A stretch of DNA of 64,000 nt from Ooceraea biroi (taxonomy: Eukaryota > Arthropoda > Insecta > Hymenoptera > Formicidae), in assembly GCF_003672135.1 (NCBI RefSeq), contig NC_039506.1, positions 9,610,001 to 9,674,000 of the forward strand, given 5' to 3'. This document shows positions 61,895-64,000 of the stretch, in pieces; the first letter of the stretch is position 1; each line of letters starts with the position of its first letter. Under the pieces are notes generated by a model. It had not been told where the DNA came from. It was given only the letters and a program-made list of their open reading frames with translations, and ran no database searches. Position numbers and translations under genes: made by a program.

Positions 61895-63430
61895 ATTATG
61901 TAATGTTGGTAATTTGTTAGTTTAGGCCGAAAGATTATCGTATACTTGAAGATTTAGGTTAAATAAGGTTGATGGAAAGAGAAAAACAAAAGGACAATTG
62001 CGAATCAATTCGTTTTCGTTCGCTAGTGTGCGCTCTTCGTGTGCGAAATATCCGAACCGTGTTCGCTTCTTCTCGTATCCGTTAATTCCTTGAGGTGACG
62101 CTCGAGCGAAATAGTATTAATTATAAGCTCTCGTTCGAAGTAATTACGTGTAGCCGGCTTACGGCGCCATTGTTGAAAATTTCATTTCCGATAACCGCGT
62201 GAAAAGGCACCTGCGAGAGAACGCAATGCGATGAAACGTCGTTACCATTAACGAAACATCGCAAACGAAAGCATCTTTCGTACAGAAACAAATTTTCCGA
62301 AATCTATTTTGCGAATTATTACAGACGTTTCTAGCTAGATATTTACTTTGTACACGATACAAAGATAACGTGACAGCAGAAATCCGCTGTTAAATGAACG
62401 AAATCCGCTTTGAAATACTCTATTTTTCCCATCATTTTGCTAAATCGCCTTGCAAAAGCGAAAGCTTTTCGTACTCTATCGTGTGCTAAATGCACGCTTT
62501 TGCCATGATTTGCAATTTTGCCGCTGGAAATAATTCAATCTTTAATACCGACGATAGAGGTTCAAAATAGCGGAAAATTTTGAGGGAGCGTTGATAGCTC
62601 CTTTTTATGGGATCGGAACGAACGAGGGGGAGTTGTAAACGGGGTACAGAGAATCAATAAAAGCCACATTGTGCAACAAAATGCGTCACGTTGGTTTACC
62701 GAATCGTAATCGCGTTAAAGTCCAACTCATCTGCCTGGAAAATATTTGCCACAATTCCGCTTATACCGAAAAAGGGTTGCAACCATACACACGTACTATC
62801 CCGCGCACTTTCGCGCGGAGAATTGAAACATGTCACACGTGTTTCGAACGGTAATACCGTTCCACGGCGCAGAATTTAATTCGATTGTTATTAGCCCCGC
62901 GCGATTCTCACTTTTGTTTCTCACGTGTCAATTTGAAGCTGCAATATCGACGTGTAATCGATTTTCACCCTTGTGGAACTTTCGCTATGCACAAAAAAGA
63001 AAGAATAGGAACAATTGAAAACGTTTTACAGAGGGATAATCTATTTGTTTTTATTTTGTTATTCTATTTCTTGCGACAGCATCTTAAACAGAGAAAACAG
63101 TCTAAAGTTTAATATAATTTAAATGATATATTGCAATTTATAATTCTTTTAATCATGCGAGAACATCTGTGTGTATAATGAGAACATGATGTTATAAGAA
63201 TAATATGCGCGATTAAAATTACACGTATCATTGCCCATATTAAAAATTTTAAGTAAATTGTTAAGCTAGCAACTCGCATAAAGCACGAAGAAACATAAAT
63301 GTAATAATTTTAAACGTAATTTTAACAGAGTGTGAAATTTTACGTGCACATGAATCCGCGTATAAATTCCACTGGCGTGTCGACAGGAAAAGACGGCACG
63401 CTATTATAAACTTATCGCGGTGTCTCGTTA
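61895..63430. other. Upstream region of the minus-strand gene; no other gene recognised
   Basis: GC-richer to about 62.3 kb and at 62.6-62.95 kb. The short ORFs on both strands lack supporting signals. Confidence 0.4.
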
Positions 63431-63436
63431 TAAAAT
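63431..63436 (+). promoter_or_regulatory. TATA box candidate
   Basis: TATAAA lies in CGTTATAAAATACGG, about 135 nt upstream of the signal-peptide ORF at 63570. A second, less exact TATAAA lies about 30 nt further upstream. Confidence 0.25.
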
Positions 63437-63569
63437 ACGGTTAATAAAGGCCGTCTACGTGCCAGTGCTTTGTACGCAGACCTTTTCGCACTTTGTCCAC
63501 CGCGATCGTATCGCACTCTTTTGCGCTGGCCGCCGTTATTAAACCGTACAACACTTCGTCTGCGTGAAA

Positions 63570-63677
63570 ATGAACCTTCCTCGCCCCTTCGTCCGCCTAC
63601 TTCTGGTCCTGGCACTTCTACCGAATGCTAGAAACGCGCGAAAACCAGCCGGATTTACGGCGCGAGCCAACGCATGA
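63570..63677 (+). CDS. Small ORF starting with a signal peptide
   Basis: An ATG opens 35 codons. The N-terminus (MNLPRPFVRLLLVLALLPNA) has the basic, hydrophobic and small-residue layout of a secretion signal; a cleavage after Ala20 or Ala23 is plausible. The remainder is short and basic (RKPAGFTARANA), then TGA. It may be a micropeptide, or the first exon of a secreted protein whose donor I could not place before the stop (a GTAAAT follows at about 63688, after the TGA). A TATA box lies upstream. Confidence 0.3.
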   Translation: MNLPRPFVRLLLVLALLPNARNARKPAGFTARANA

Positions 63678-63740
63678 GGGCCAAAGTAAATGGCCCTTTA
63701 AAAGTGCACGCGGGGTTGAGACATGTATATACGCAACTAG

Positions 63741-63764
63741 GTGTGTGTGTGTGCGCGCGCGCGC
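63741..63764. repeat. (GT)n(GC)n microsatellite
   Basis: Seven GT units run into five CG units. This alternating purine-pyrimidine stretch could adopt Z-DNA. Confidence 0.9.
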
Positions 63765-64000
63765 TCGTGCGTGCATGTAACTCTGCCAGGGAAAAATAGA
63801 AGCATGTAGATGCATCATGCTCATATCGGGATCTTAACGCATGTTTATAAGAGGGCGTTTTTAAAGGTAATTATAATGTAAAAAGAATATATATGAGTAA
63901 TAAAATATATAAGCAAATAATTCAACGATACAATTTATGAAATATTAATTCGTAGTATAATATGAAATTGCATGTTCCTTTGATAATTATTCTTCGATTC
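63765..64000. other. No gene recognised at right edge
   Basis: AT-rich sequence, nothing recognised. Confidence 0.4.

Noticed and set aside
1..64000. CRISPR arrays, rRNA and tRNA genes, bacterial operons
   Set aside because: I saw no spaced identical repeats, no recognisable rRNA blocks, and no cloverleaf with proper A and B boxes; gene structure is eukaryotic. A tRNA scan would be needed to exclude tRNAs fully.

Overview
The window looks like insect nuclear DNA, most likely Hymenoptera and plausibly an ant. This is an inference from AT-rich sequence with scattered GC- and CpG-rich islands, short introns with canonical GT-AG sites, many microsatellites, small TA-flanked transposon relics, and no operon, Shine-Dalgarno pattern or densely packed long ORFs. 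No rRNA, tRNA, CRISPR array or viral gene was recognised. Most of the first 54 kb is intergenic or intronic.

Left edge (1-2.1 kb): a candidate terminal exon on the + strand (144-325) is followed by an AATAAA signal. A weak minus-strand ORF with one membrane segment lies at 1074-1328. From 2 to 19.5 kb there is no convincing gene. That stretch holds a (CT)n array at 8 kb, an 850-bp pyrimidine-rich strand at 11.05-11.9 kb that creates false ORFs, and a perfect-looking AT hairpin at 13.3-13.5 kb.

The most unusual structure is at 19,552-21,129. It is a fold-back element of about 1.6 kb with CACTGAAAAA-type ends. Inside are two arms of about 340 bp in inverted orientation around a 38-nt loop, and each arm carries a copy of what looks like a captured first exon (ATG, 20 codons, GTATGT donor). 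A small relative with the same ends and a TA duplication sits at 58,565-58,846, inside an intron.

From 21 to 50 kb I see only simple repeats, hairpins and one degenerate duplicated block (38.5 and 39.5 kb). At 49.9-52.2 kb there is a locally duplicated locus: two direct repeats of about 520 bp flank a 119-bp tandem repeat, a 70-bp tandem repeat and a GC-rich, coding-like terminal ORF (51,422-51,649).

The one well-supported gene is on the minus strand from 61,778 down to about 54,573. I chained at least nine exons by splice signals and reading phase. Exons 1-6 agree in phase, as do the last three; the junctions at 57.2-57.9 kb remain open. It encodes a protein of probably 650 to 750 residues with a charged Ser/Lys-rich N-terminus and a helical remainder. 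I do not recognise its family. A duplicated palindrome lies just upstream of its start. Near the right edge a TATA-preceded + strand ORF (63,570-63,677) begins with a typical signal peptide.
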